A stretch of DNA of 64,000 bases from JAKSSM01 sp045629065 (lineage in GTDB: Bacteria > Bacillota > Clostridia > Peptostreptococcales > Anaerovoracaceae): assembly GCA_045629065.1 (NCBI GenBank), contig JAZQQK010000021.1, positions 1-64,000 on the forward strand, in the 5' to 3' direction. Shown here in pieces: positions 7,111 to 15,174 of this stretch. Position 1 is the first letter of the stretch, and the number at the start of each line of letters is the position of its first letter. The notes under the pieces are model-generated. The model was not told the origin of the DNA, did not search any database, and saw only the letters and a program-made list of their open reading frames with translations. The position numbers were made by a program, and so were the translations under genes.

Positions 7111-8642
7111 ATTTTCTCCTTTTGCTTGTTATTCACGCGGAGAGCGCGCATCGCATTAAGGACCGCCAAAACCATAACGCCCACGTCTGCGAAAATCGCC
7201 AGCCACATATTTGCTATTCCTAAAGCGCCGAGGATTAAGCAAACCACTTTCACACCTATAGCAAAATAGATGTTTTCATTTACTATCCTTATGCACTTTC
7301 TCGCAATCAAGATTGCCTGTGCAACCTTTCTTGGGTCATCGTCCATGAGGACAACGTCTGCTGCTTCAATTGCAGCATCCGTTCCAAGTGCGCCCATCGC
7401 GATACCGCAGTCGGCACGCATGAGACAAGGTGCGTCGTTGATGCCGTCTCCCACATAAGCCAATGTCTCGCCCTTTTTATTATCTGCGAGCAACCTCTCT
7501 ACCGAAGTCACTTTATCAACTGGGAGCAGTTCAGAAAGTACGCTATCGACACCCGCCTCGCGACCGATGTTTTCGGCGATGTCTTTCTTATCACCCGTAA
7601 GCATTATTGTATAACGAATACCGATTTTTTTCAAGGAAGAAATGGCATCCGGTGTCGTTTGCTTAAGATGGTCAACCTGGTCTACCGTTCCTACTGTGAG
7701 CGTTCCTGTCTTATCAAAGGCTACAGTTCTAACCTTTGCGAGGGTCTCTATATAGTTCGCACCCTTGATTAGGATGCCAGATTTAGAAGCTCCGCCGATT
7801 CCAGCAAAGAAGCTTAATGGCACAGAAATCACCAGTGCACATGGACACGAAATTACGAGGAAAGTGAGTGACCTGTAGAACCAAGTGCCCCAGTCTTTTG
7901 TGATGAGCCCTGGAACAAGCGTGAGTAAAACCGCTAGCCCGAATACTATTGGAGTATAGATTCGTGCGAACTTCTTTATAAAATCTTCGGACTTAGCCTT
8001 CTTGTCAGCGGCGTTTTCCACCAATTCCAAAACTTTAGTAGCCGTGGATTCTTCGAAGGCCTTTGTTACCTCTATAACCAAAGTGCCAGGGATTAGCGTT
8101 TCGCCAGTTTCCTTGGCCTTTAAAATTTCTGCGTTTGAGCCGGCGATGTTTATCATTCCCGAGAGCAGCTCATCACCGATATTAGCTTCGCGAGCCTTGG
8201 ACTCACCTGTGAGTGCCGCCGTGTCTAGCTTGGCTGAAATATTCTTTTCTATAACCTTTCGGCCCTCCCCAATCACGCCGATTAGTTTGCCGTCCATTGG
8301 AATCTTTTCACCAGGAAGCACATAAATGGTTGCACCCACCTTTAGAAGCGCAGGATCAACCGCAATCATCTCGTCATCGTCCATAATATATGTACGATCA
8401 GGTCTGATATCCATCAATTCTCTAATATTGCGTCTGGCTTTGGAGACTGCCCTATCTTCGAAAATCTGTCCTATTATATATAAAACAACTACAGCAATGG
8501 CTTCGCCAAACTTGCCTAAGCTAAGTGCGCCACCCACTGCAAGGCACATAAGTACCTTCTCGTTGAATATTTTGTCTAGAAGTGTTTTCTCCTCGCGGTT
8601 GCAGCACTCGCAGCCGGGGTCATTACATCTTTCGCGTGCCAT
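7098..8642 (-). CDS. Shortened P1B-type heavy-metal ATPase lacking the N-domain
   Basis: A heavy-metal translocating P-type ATPase of 514 residues, compared with about 620-730 for ZntA/CadA relatives. The core motifs are present: TGES (actuator domain), SCPCALV in the membrane, DKTGTLT (phosphorylation site), MLTGD and GDGINDAP. Two regions are missing. The N-terminus has no metal-binding domain and lacks the first membrane pair, starting with a Cys-rich tail (CNDPGCECC). Only about 20 residues separate DKTGTLTVG from the PDAISSLKKIG segment, where about 110-120 residues of nucleotide-binding N-domain with its HP motif are expected. The frame is intact. The start is ATG 8642 with TAGGAGGAG; the longer frame crosses operators and promoter. 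It is either a degenerate exporter or a metal-responsive non-pump. Confidence 0.85.
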   Translation of the reverse strand: MARERCNDPGCECCNREEKTLLDKIFNEKVLMCLAVGGALSLGKFGEAIAVVVLYIIGQIFEDRAVSKARRNIRELMDIRPDRTYIMDDDEMIAVDPALLKVGATIYVLPGEKIPMDGKLIGVIGEGRKVIEKNISAKLDTAALTGESKAREANIGDELLSGMINIAGSNAEILKAKETGETLIPGTLVIEVTKAFEESTATKVLELVENAADKKAKSEDFIKKFARIYTPIVFGLAVLLTLVPGLITKDWGTWFYRSLTFLVISCPCALVISVPLSFFAGIGGASKSGILIKGANYIETLAKVRTVAFDKTGTLTVGTVDQVDHLKQTTPDAISSLKKIGIRYTIMLTGDKKDIAENIGREAGVDSVLSELLPVDKVTSVERLLADNKKGETLAYVGDGINDAPCLMRADCGIAMGALGTDAAIEAADVVLMDDDPRKVAQAILIARKCIRIVNENIYFAIGVKVVCLILGALGIANMWLAIFADVGVMVLAVLNAMRALRVNNKQKEKICLN

Positions 8643-8658
8643 AGTTCTCCTCCTAACA

Positions 8659-8720
8659 GTTGAGCGTATGTTCAACTGTTCTCTGCTTCTATTATAGTTG
8701 AACAAGTGCTCAACTGTCAA
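8659..8720 (-). promoter_or_regulatory. Metal-ATPase promoter with two ArsR/SmtB-type operators
   Basis: TTGACA (8720-8715) and TATAAT (8696-8691) are spaced 18 bases apart. The spacer is exactly an inverted repeat, GTTGAGC-ACTT-GTTCAAC (8697-8714). A second close copy, GTTGAAC-ATAC-GCTCAAC (8659-8676), lies over the start of the transcript. The TGA(A/G)C-N4-GTTCA pattern matches ArsR/SmtB-type metal sensor sites of CadC/CzrA kind. The regulator gene is not in this window. Confidence 0.82.
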
Positions 8721-8728
8721 GAGGCAAT

Positions 8729-8750
8729 AAAAAAACCGCCTGACAGGCGG
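8729..8750 (-). terminator. Intrinsic terminator of a minus-strand small RNA
   Basis: A perfect 7-bp stem CCGCCTG/CAGGCGG with a single-base apex (8736-8750) is followed on the minus strand by seven T residues (8735-8729). It stops transcription only eight bases before the -35 box of the metal ATPase promoter. No minus-strand ORF lies upstream that would need it, which points to a non-coding transcript. Confidence 0.75.
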
Positions 8751-8850
8751 AAGCGTATAAGGTCTGGGCGTCCAATGGTAAGTGGATGGAAGGTGTTTAC
8801 CATACAAAACTAGCAACAGAATAAGTCGTGGACGCCCTTTGTTATGCACT
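8729..8850 (-). ncRNA. Candidate small RNA upstream of the metal ATPase
   Basis: On the minus strand a promoter-like TTGCAA (17-base spacer) TATTAT lies just beyond 8850. The predicted transcript of about 120 bases has an outer stem GGGCGTCCA/TGGACGCCC (8837-8829 with 8774-8766), an inner stem ATGGTAA/TTACCAT (8803-8797 with 8781-8775), and then the terminator at 8750-8729. The short reading frame extending from the ATPase through this region has no ribosome binding site. No RNA family was recognised. Of the 424-base gap between the ATPase and the next gene, 8851-9066 is AT-rich and otherwise shows nothing clear. Confidence 0.5.
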
Positions 8851-9066
8851 TACATATAATACACCACTTTTTTATTTTTTGCAACAATTTTTGTCAAAAT
8901 TTATTGTGTTTTGCAATAAATTGTGCTCGGTACTAAAAAACTCCCTCGTTTTGCCTAATCTTTTGTTATACGCTTTGAAATATCCGTTTCTTTTAACATT
9001 TCTTTGTGTTAAAATGTATCTAAGTTATTATCACTATATTATTAAATTTAATCAAAGGTGAAAATT

Positions 9067-11130
9067 ATGGCAGAAATGGATCCAAAATATCAAGCCCTAT
9101 TTACTCCATGGAAAATTGGAAAATGTGAGATTAAGAATCGTATAGTTCTCACATCAATGGGCGGTACTAACCTTTTGGGTTGGATGGAAAACAACCACTT
9201 TGACAAGGAGGGCGCTAACTTTATCCTAGAAGTAGCTAAGAATAACTGTGGCTTACTTCTCCCTGGTTGCCAAGCGGTTTACAACCCAATGTTTGGTCAA
9301 TGGCTTTATAAGAATGACAAGATGTTCAAGGACCTTGCAAAATGGATGCCTACATTCCACAAAACTGGTGCTAAACTTTTCGTGCAGCTCACAGCTGGAT
9401 TCGGCAGATCATTTACCGTTAGCAAGATGATGGAAACTCTCTACAACACTCCTGTTGTAAATGTGATTTCCAAACCTTTCATGAACTTGGATAAGATTAC
9501 AGCTACAGCAAGCCCATCCCCTAACAGATGGTCTGACAAACTTCCTTCAAGAGCTCTCACAGTAGAAGAAATCCAAGAATACATCATTGCATTCGGAAAG
9601 ACAGCAAAGAAGCTTAAGGATGCTGGCGTAGACGGTGTAGAAGTTCACGCAGTTCACGAAGGCTATCTCTTAGACCAATTTACTTTAAACTATGTAAACA
9701 AGCGTACAGACGAATACGGCGGAAGCTTTGAAAACCGCTATCGTTTTGCTGCTGAAATCGTTAAGGAAATCAAGAAGCAGTGCGGTCAAGACTTCCCTGT
9801 TTCATTAAGATATTCTGTAATTTCAAAGACTAAGGGCTTCCGTCAGGGCGCACTCCCTGGAGAAGACTACGTAGAAGCTGGCCGTGACATGCAAGAATCC
9901 GAGAAGGCCGTTAAGTTCTTAGAAGAAGCAGGCTATGATATGTTAAACTGCGACAACGGAACATACGATGCTTGGTATTGGGCTCACCCACCTATCTACA
10001 TGCCTGAAAACTGCAACTTAAGCGATGTAGAGCACATTAAGAAGTTCTGCAACATTCCAGTTGTTTGCGCAGGCAGAATGAATCCAGAAGTAGCTGCAGA
10101 ATCCATCGCAGCTGGCAAATTAGATGGTGCTGGCTTTGCTAGACAATTCTTAGCAGATCGCGCATGGGTTACAAAGCTCATCAACAACGATGAAGCTGAC
10201 ATCCGTCCATGCATCCTTTGCCACAATGGTTGTTTCAATATGTGCCACTATGAAGGCGTTCCTAATGACCAGGCTTTGTCCGACTCATTACACCTTTCAC
10301 GTTGCGCTATCAATGCTGAAACAATGCAGACTACTAAGCACTATATCGCAAAGGCAAAGAAGCCAAAAGAAGTCATCATCATCGGTGGTGGTATCGGCGG
10401 TATGGAAGCAGCTCGTGTATTAAAGCTCAGAGGCCATAAACCTGTTATCTATGAAAGAGAAGCACAGCTTGGTGGTACTTTCATAGCAGCATCCGCAGAA
10501 AGCTACAAGGGCAAGTTAAGAGACTTACTCAAGTGGTACATCAAGCAGATGAAAGATATGGAAATTCCAGTTCACCTTAATTCAAATATTAAAGATCTTG
10601 GAAAGTTTGCCGGAAAGGATGTAATAATCGCTACTGGCTCAACTCCTAGAAAGCTCGGTTTACCAGGTTTCGAAAAGACTATCGAAGCTTGCGATTTCTT
10701 ACTCGGAAAGAAGCAAGTTGGTCAGACTGTTGCCGTTGTCGGCGGCGGACTCACTGGCTGCGAAATCGCTTACGAGCTTGCACTCCAAGGCAAGAAGGTT
10801 ATCATCGTAGAGATGAAGCAAGACTTAGTAGCTCAGACTGGCGTTTGCTTGGCTAACAGTTCCTACTTAAGAGAATGGTTCCAGCTTCATGAAGTTCCTG
10901 TATACCTCAACACAGTTCTTCAAGAAGTTAGAGACGACAAGACTATCGTTAAGGATGGCGACGGCCACGTATTAGAAATCGCTTGCGATAGCGTAATCAG
11001 TTCCGCTGGTTACATCCCTGCTCCTCTCACTAAGGAAAAAGGCAAGGTTCACTTAGTTGGTGACTGCAAGCAAATAGGCAACTTAAGATCTGTCGTATGG
11101 AGAGCTTACGAAATAGCTATGAAGATTTAA
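9067..11130 (+). CDS. NADH:flavin oxidoreductase / enoate-reductase family (OYE-FAD fusion)
   Basis: A 687-residue Fe-S flavoenzyme of the 2,4-dienoyl-CoA reductase / BaiCD family. The N-terminal TIM barrel (about 1-370) has old-yellow-enzyme signatures: FTPWKIGKCEIKNRIV, the GVDGVEVHAVHEGYLLDQF active-site segment and NKRTDEYGGSFENRYRF. A [4Fe-4S] cluster is predicted from CILCHNGC with CHYEG and LSRCA following (about 375-415). The C-terminal half holds two dinucleotide sites, IIIGGGIGGMEAARVL and VAVVGGGLTGCEIA, for FAD and NAD(P)H. The start is ATG 9067 after AAAGGTG. It precedes aconitase X, so a dehydration-reduction pathway for a hydroxy or enoate acid is likely; the substrate is unknown. 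Confidence 0.93.
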   Translation: MAEMDPKYQALFTPWKIGKCEIKNRIVLTSMGGTNLLGWMENNHFDKEGANFILEVAKNNCGLLLPGCQAVYNPMFGQWLYKNDKMFKDLAKWMPTFHKTGAKLFVQLTAGFGRSFTVSKMMETLYNTPVVNVISKPFMNLDKITATASPSPNRWSDKLPSRALTVEEIQEYIIAFGKTAKKLKDAGVDGVEVHAVHEGYLLDQFTLNYVNKRTDEYGGSFENRYRFAAEIVKEIKKQCGQDFPVSLRYSVISKTKGFRQGALPGEDYVEAGRDMQESEKAVKFLEEAGYDMLNCDNGTYDAWYWAHPPIYMPENCNLSDVEHIKKFCNIPVVCAGRMNPEVAAESIAAGKLDGAGFARQFLADRAWVTKLINNDEADIRPCILCHNGCFNMCHYEGVPNDQALSDSLHLSRCAINAETMQTTKHYIAKAKKPKEVIIIGGGIGGMEAARVLKLRGHKPVIYEREAQLGGTFIAASAESYKGKLRDLLKWYIKQMKDMEIPVHLNSNIKDLGKFAGKDVIIATGSTPRKLGLPGFEKTIEACDFLLGKKQVGQTVAVVGGGLTGCEIAYELALQGKKVIIVEMKQDLVAQTGVCLANSSYLREWFQLHEVPVYLNTVLQEVRDDKTIVKDGDGHVLEIACDSVISSAGYIPAPLTKEKGKVHLVGDCKQIGNLRSVVWRAYEIAMKI

Positions 11131-11188
11131 TCCGTGCTAGGGCAAACTATGCCCTAGCTTTCCTATATATAAAGATGGAGAATATACC

Positions 11189-12463
11189 ATGGAATTAACA
11201 AAAGAACAACAAGCCATATTAGATGGTGAAAAAGGCGAAACGATGTCCAAAGTCATGAAGACTTTGGTTATGTTCGGTGATGCTTTCGGCGCTACAAAGA
11301 TGGTGCCAGTTACTTCAAAATATAACCACTTAGTAACTTCCTTTGGTCTTAAGGCACTCGCTCCTGTTTATGACCTCATGGAAACACTTTTAAAGGAAGG
11401 TGCAGTGTCCGGCCAAAAGTTCACAGTTGACCCAAAGCCACTCGACCCTAATGTACCTGCCAACATCATTCAAAACTTAGTATTCAAGAAATTCATGTAT
11501 AGCAAGCAAGCTTACTATGAAGACCAATTAAAGAAGCTCGGCTTGATCGACGACGACTCCTACACTTGCACATGCTATATGCCAGAAGTAGGAAACAAGC
11601 CAGAAAAAGGCGATGTGCTTTCCTGGTCAGAATCCTCTGCAGTAGTCTACGCAAACTCCGTACTCGGTGCTAGATGCAACCGTAACTCCGGTATCATGGA
11701 CCTCATGGGTTCAATCGTAGGCTTCGTTCCTTACTTTGGACTCTTAACAGACGAAGGCCGTAAGGCAACTTGGGTAGTAAAAATCGCTACAACAAAAAAG
11801 CCTGAAGCACAACTCTTAGGAAGTGCTATAGGCATGAAGGTTATGGAAGATGTACCTTATGTTGTAGGCCTCGACAAATGGATTGGATCCGAACTTGACG
11901 ACAGCGCTTGCACATACCTTAAAGACTTCGGTGCAGCTACAGCTTCAAACGGTGCTGTAGGTCTCTATCACATCGATAACCTCACACCAGAAGCAAAAGA
12001 ATTTGGTGAAAAGTTAGTAGTAGCTGATGCTAAAGAATATGTGATTGACGATGCTGAACTCGAAAGAGTAAAGGCAAGCTATCCAATAATGTGGAAGAAT
12101 CCAGATGCTAAGCCAAAGCTTTGCTTCATGGGTTGCCCTCACATGTCATTACAACAATTAAAGGACTGGACAGACAAGGTAGAGGCTAGTTTAAAGGAAG
12201 CTGGCAACTCACAAGTTGTTATCCCTACAGTATTTACAGCAGCTCCTGGAGTTATCAAGGAATTCAAGAAGACTGAATACTGGGAGCGTTTAGATAAGAC
12301 TGGAATCATCCTCTCCTACATCTGCCCTCTCATGTACATGAATAACCCACTTTCAAAGAAAATGCCTGTTATCACATCAAGTAACAAGCTCAGAACTTAT
12401 ACAACAGCTAGATTCTACACAGACGATGAAATCTTAGCTCAGATTACGAAAGGAGGACGTTAA
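11189..12463 (+). CDS. Aconitase X catalytic (large) subunit
   Basis: A 424-residue member of the AcnX family (DUF521), hydro-lyases distantly related to aconitase. Recognisable segments are KMVPVTSKYNHLVTSFG, SSAVVYANSVLGARCNRNSG and CFMGCPHMSLQQL. Cysteines in GARCNR and FMGCPH are expected Fe-S or active-site positions. Characterised relatives include cis-3-hydroxy-L-proline dehydratase in bacteria and phosphomevalonate dehydratase in archaea. The small subunit follows two bases after the stop, so this is the split form. Lack of mevalonate genes nearby makes a hydroxyproline or related acid substrate more likely here, but this is inference. Confidence 0.92.
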   Translation: MELTKEQQAILDGEKGETMSKVMKTLVMFGDAFGATKMVPVTSKYNHLVTSFGLKALAPVYDLMETLLKEGAVSGQKFTVDPKPLDPNVPANIIQNLVFKKFMYSKQAYYEDQLKKLGLIDDDSYTCTCYMPEVGNKPEKGDVLSWSESSAVVYANSVLGARCNRNSGIMDLMGSIVGFVPYFGLLTDEGRKATWVVKIATTKKPEAQLLGSAIGMKVMEDVPYVVGLDKWIGSELDDSACTYLKDFGAATASNGAVGLYHIDNLTPEAKEFGEKLVVADAKEYVIDDAELERVKASYPIMWKNPDAKPKLCFMGCPHMSLQQLKDWTDKVEASLKEAGNSQVVIPTVFTAAPGVIKEFKKTEYWERLDKTGIILSYICPLMYMNNPLSKKMPVITSSNKLRTYTTARFYTDDEILAQITKGGR

Positions 12464-12465
12464 TC

Positions 12466-12909
12466 ATGAAAGAATTCAAAGGTAGAGTAGTAACTCCTGG
12501 TACAGTAACAGCTGAGGCTGTAGTATCACATCAAGGCTTCAACACTTTAGCTTCCATGCAGAACGCTCTTCAATTCGGCGACAAGGAAACTAAGGTCGGC
12601 GACCAAAACAACACTGACCTTTATGGCAAGCCAATCTGCGGAAAAGCACTTTGCTTACCACAGACTATCGGTTCCACTACAGGTGGACTCGTAATCTACT
12701 GCGCATGCTCTATGAAGCGCAACCCAGCTTGCATGCTTTTCTCGAACAAAATCGACTCGCTCGCATGTGCTGGCGCAGTACTTGCAGACGTTTGGCTTCC
12801 AGATGTAACTATGCCTGTAGTTGATGACCTCGGAGACGAGTTCCTTAACTACGTAAAGGACGGCATGAAAATCACTATCAAAGAAGACGGCGTTGTAGTC
12901 GTAGAATAA
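12466..12909 (+). CDS. Aconitase X swivel (small) subunit
   Basis: A 147-residue DUF126 / AcnX swivel domain that closes over the large subunit to form the active site. It shows the family core GRVVTPGTVTAEAVVS, GKALCLPQTIGSTTGG and the conserved Ser-Thr-Thr-Gly segment. AGGAGG in the end of the large-subunit gene serves as its ribosome binding site. The two genes are clearly translated together. A strong hairpin terminator follows. Confidence 0.92.
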   Translation: MKEFKGRVVTPGTVTAEAVVSHQGFNTLASMQNALQFGDKETKVGDQNNTDLYGKPICGKALCLPQTIGSTTGGLVIYCACSMKRNPACMLFSNKIDSLACAGAVLADVWLPDVTMPVVDDLGDEFLNYVKDGMKITIKEDGVVVVE

Positions 12910-12922
12910 TTCAAGACACAAT

Positions 12923-12969
12923 AAAGCCCCAGTATATATGGCCTAACTTTCGCTCTATACTGGGGCTTT
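12923..12969. terminator. Terminator after aconitase X genes
   Basis: A 14-bp stem AAAGCCCCAGTATA/TATACTGGGGCTTT encloses a 19-base loop and is followed by TTTGTTG on the plus strand. The outer bases CACAA and TTGTG extend the pairing, so it may work in both directions. Confidence 0.8.
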
Positions 12970-13000
12970 TGTTGTGCTTTATGTATTGAAACTGCCGTTT

Positions 13001-13023
13001 CGCCGTGTTAATATGTAATTGTA
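13001..13023 (+). promoter_or_regulatory. Extended -10 promoter-like motif, repeated at 32271
   Basis: This 23-base segment contains TG-T-TAATAT, an extended -10 promoter element, and matches 21 of 23 bases at 32271-32293 ahead of the PAP2 gene. Transcription from here would run into a weak terminator-like hairpin (AAAAGTG/CACTTTT, 13039-13065, with T-run) before reaching the nuclease gene at 13269. Confidence 0.45.
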
Positions 13024-13040
13024 GCAAGATGCAATTTGAA

Positions 13041-13242
13041 AAGTGGCTTTTTTATGGTCACTTTTTTATTTTGTGCCTCTTAATAACTGCCACTTATCAA
13101 AAAGTCACAATCTTATGTGTTTTAGCTGTCTCTGACATCAAAATACCTTCGATTATGACTTCTTTAAATTCTTGATTTGCTATAAGTCATCGTTTTAACG
13201 AATTTTGATGACTTATTATATTTTTTGAGACCGCAAAGTCAT
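13041..13242. repeat. Array of inverted heptamers upstream of an orphan nuclease
   Basis: Eight related heptamers in alternating orientation fill this gap: AAGTGGC 13041, GTCACTT 13057, GCCACTT 13089, AAGTCAC 13102, ATGACTT 13155, AAGTCAT 13184, ATGACTT 13208 and AAGTCAT 13236. The last four are exact inverted copies spaced 24-29 bases apart. A further inverted repeat, CCGCAAA-N7-TTTGCGG (13231-13251), abuts the ribosome binding site. The 359-base gap (12910-13268) otherwise holds only the terminator and promoter-like motif. Operator array or RNA hairpins are both possible. Confidence 0.5.
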
Positions 13243-13268
13243 AATTTGCGGGAAAAGGAGGGATTTTA

Positions 13269-14063
13269 ATGAAAAACGAGAACGAAATCAGGGGAATTGT
13301 GACTTCTACAAAGAAGCGCATCCAAGAAGTCACAAAACAGCTAAAATCTTGTCCTCGCGGCACTTTGCAAAATGGTAAATATAAAAATAAACCGTTTTTA
13401 GTGCATAACAGCAAGGTGAATGGCAAAAGGCGCAGAATCCGCATAGACCCTACATCAGAATTATGCGCAGCATTAGTAAAAAAGTACATCCTTACAGATG
13501 AACTTAAACAATTGCACTCCAACTTACAAACTCTTGAATACCTTTTGCAGCGATATAAAGACTTCGATCCAAGTGTGGCCGGAGCCAAACTTTGCGAATG
13601 CTTTCCGTTATTGAATCAGCGTTGCATATGCGATGCCTTAATAGACAAAGAATCTACCGAATGGGCGAATGAGCCATACGAGCAAAGTGACTTTATGCCT
13701 GAAGCTAAAGTTCATACCACAAGCCGCGGACTAAAAGTTAGGTCAAAATCAGAGGCGCTCATCGCCGAAAAACTCTACCAGCATAATATACCGTTTAGGT
13801 ATGAGCAAATTCTACGCATAGATAATTTTTCGTTTGCACCTGATTTCACTATAAGACGAGATGATGGGAAAATATTCATTTGGGAACACGAAGGGCTGAC
13901 AAATCAAAAGGCCTATCTAGAAAAGCAATTGCGAAAAAGCCAAATCTACGCAACGCAAGGGATAGTGCCTTGGGATAATTTTATCGTCACATATGATAAT
14001 GCTAACGGCGATATAGACCTGCGCATCGTTGAGTCGGAAATTCTTAATAAGCTCGTGATTTAG
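13269..14063 (+). CDS. Orphan PD-(D/E)XK nuclease-like protein
   Basis: A 264-residue soluble protein. The N-terminal 110 residues are basic and helical with RRIRID. The C-terminal half shows a PD-(D/E)XK-type core: SKSEALIAEKL (the helix Glu), RYEQ, FAPDFTI (catalytic Asp) and FIWEHEG (Glu in the catalytic strand, the third motif residue being H instead of K). Similar proteins of unknown role occur singly in Clostridia genomes. AAAGGAGG precedes the start. It is isolated, with no methylase or phage genes nearby. A role in DNA processing or defence is inferred from fold only; specificity is unknown. Confidence 0.68.
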   Translation: MKNENEIRGIVTSTKKRIQEVTKQLKSCPRGTLQNGKYKNKPFLVHNSKVNGKRRRIRIDPTSELCAALVKKYILTDELKQLHSNLQTLEYLLQRYKDFDPSVAGAKLCECFPLLNQRCICDALIDKESTEWANEPYEQSDFMPEAKVHTTSRGLKVRSKSEALIAEKLYQHNIPFRYEQILRIDNFSFAPDFTIRRDDGKIFIWEHEGLTNQKAYLEKQLRKSQIYATQGIVPWDNFIVTYDNANGDIDLRIVESEILNKLVI

Positions 14064-14106
14064 TAGCTCATATACTTTTTTATAAATCTACATGGGTAGC
14101 AAAACA

Positions 14107-14134
14107 TTGACAAAAAAAGGAATTAGTATATAGT
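14107..14134 (+). promoter_or_regulatory. Promoter of the zinc-motif lipoprotein gene
   Basis: TTGACA (14107-14112), a 16-base spacer and TATAGT (14129-14134) lie 70 bases ahead of the start codon. The match to sigma-A consensus is good. Confidence 0.65.
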
Positions 14135-14202
14135 TTATATATAAATCAGTATCGCATATAAGAATAATTTCTATAAGAGTAAGTATAAAAATGAGGAGAG
14201 CT

Positions 14203-15114
14203 ATGAAAAAACTAATCTGCATTTTACTTTCAGTAATTATGATTTTTTCTTTTGCTGCATGTGGTGATAAAACTTTAGAAAATGAAGGTGCGGAGCAAGG
14301 CAGCGTCGGAGAGCTTTCTCAAAAGGAAACAAAAGAATATGCAAAGAAATATCCGAACGTAAAGGATTATCCTATTAAAAAAGGTGAAATCAACCTCTGC
14401 AAATTATACATTGACGGCAAAGAATGCTTCTGCGATGGATACTATAAAGATGACCATCCTGATACGCTCTTTGCAATTGCACTTGAGTTAGTAAATGAGA
14501 TAGGCGCTGACGGAACATGCTGCAGCACAGAAAAGAAGGGTAAAGCCTACGAATCATTCGGCGCGAGCGTTAACGGTAAGCTTGTCTTGGGACAGCTTGG
14601 TAATGCGTCCTTAAATATAGACGGGGAATTCTTTGAAGATCTTCCACCGGAAAAGCAAAAGGTCTACGAAGACTTCTTAGATTATTGCTGTACAACGCTT
14701 TTCCTTGAAAAAACTGTTGGGGCAAGTGTTCATTTCTCCGAAGACAAGAGCGCTGCCTATATTGAGCTCGGAGAAAAGGTCACAGAGAAAGCTTCAAAGA
14801 TTTATGATCTTAATCTACAACCTGAAGGAAACCTTACGGCAACAAACAAGAACGATAACAGCGTTAAAAAGCTTTCAGTTAATAGCGTAGGTATAGATAC
14901 GAACAGTGGAAGCAGCTCGGGATCCGGAAATGGTAAACCTAATAGCGGAGGTACATCAAATAGTAATCCTCCAACAAGAGCAAAATGCTCGCAGTGCGGA
15001 GGCTCCGGATTTACAAATTACATGACTAACGTATATGATCCGGTTACAGGTGGATACAGAATGCAGACAGTCAGCGGTACATGTCCGTCATGTCATGGCA
15101 CAGGATATAGATAA
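14203..15114 (+). CDS. Lipoprotein with C-terminal DnaJ-type zinc motif
   Basis: A 303-residue secreted lipoprotein. The signal peptide ends in lipobox FAACG (Cys near residue 20). The central 200 residues form an unrecognised domain with scattered cysteines (GTCCST and DYCCTT). A Ser/Gly/Asn-rich linker (about 230-265) leads to a tail with CSQCGGSG and CPSCHGTG, two CxxCxGxG repeats of the DnaJ cysteine-rich domain type, which should bind one zinc. Such motifs are usually cytoplasmic, so display on an extracellular lipoprotein is unusual. The start is ATG 14203, after GAGGAG, rather than ATG 14191. It is a single-gene unit with its own promoter and terminator. Confidence 0.8.
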   Translation: MKKLICILLSVIMIFSFAACGDKTLENEGAEQGSVGELSQKETKEYAKKYPNVKDYPIKKGEINLCKLYIDGKECFCDGYYKDDHPDTLFAIALELVNEIGADGTCCSTEKKGKAYESFGASVNGKLVLGQLGNASLNIDGEFFEDLPPEKQKVYEDFLDYCCTTLFLEKTVGASVHFSEDKSAAYIELGEKVTEKASKIYDLNLQPEGNLTATNKNDNSVKKLSVNSVGIDTNSGSSSGSGNGKPNSGGTSNSNPPTRAKCSQCGGSGFTNYMTNVYDPVTGGYRMQTVSGTCPSCHGTGYR

Positions 15115-15124
15115 AATAACTCAA

Positions 15125-15147
15125 CCCCGCGTCAAACGCGGGGTTTT
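15125..15147 (+). terminator. Terminator of the zinc-motif lipoprotein gene
   Basis: A 7-bp GC stem CCCCGCG/CGCGGGG with loop TCAAA is followed by TTTT. The upstream AA pairs with TT, so it could also serve the opposite strand. Confidence 0.88.
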
Positions 15148-15174
15148 CCTTATACAAAAATTTTCTTATACAAC

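Noticed and set aside
8643..8849. Extended start of the metal ATPase at 8849
   Set aside because: The extension would translate promoter, operators, terminator and small-RNA region; ATG 8642 has a strong ribosome site.
12917..12976. Integron attC-like site suggested by GCCTAAC in the loop
   Set aside because: The paired R-box partner is missing, no integrase or cassette array exists, and the stem is a normal terminator.
13187..13588. Minus-strand 133-residue ORF over the nuclease gene
   Set aside because: Antisense to the well-supported nuclease frame, with atypical Cys/Phe-rich composition.
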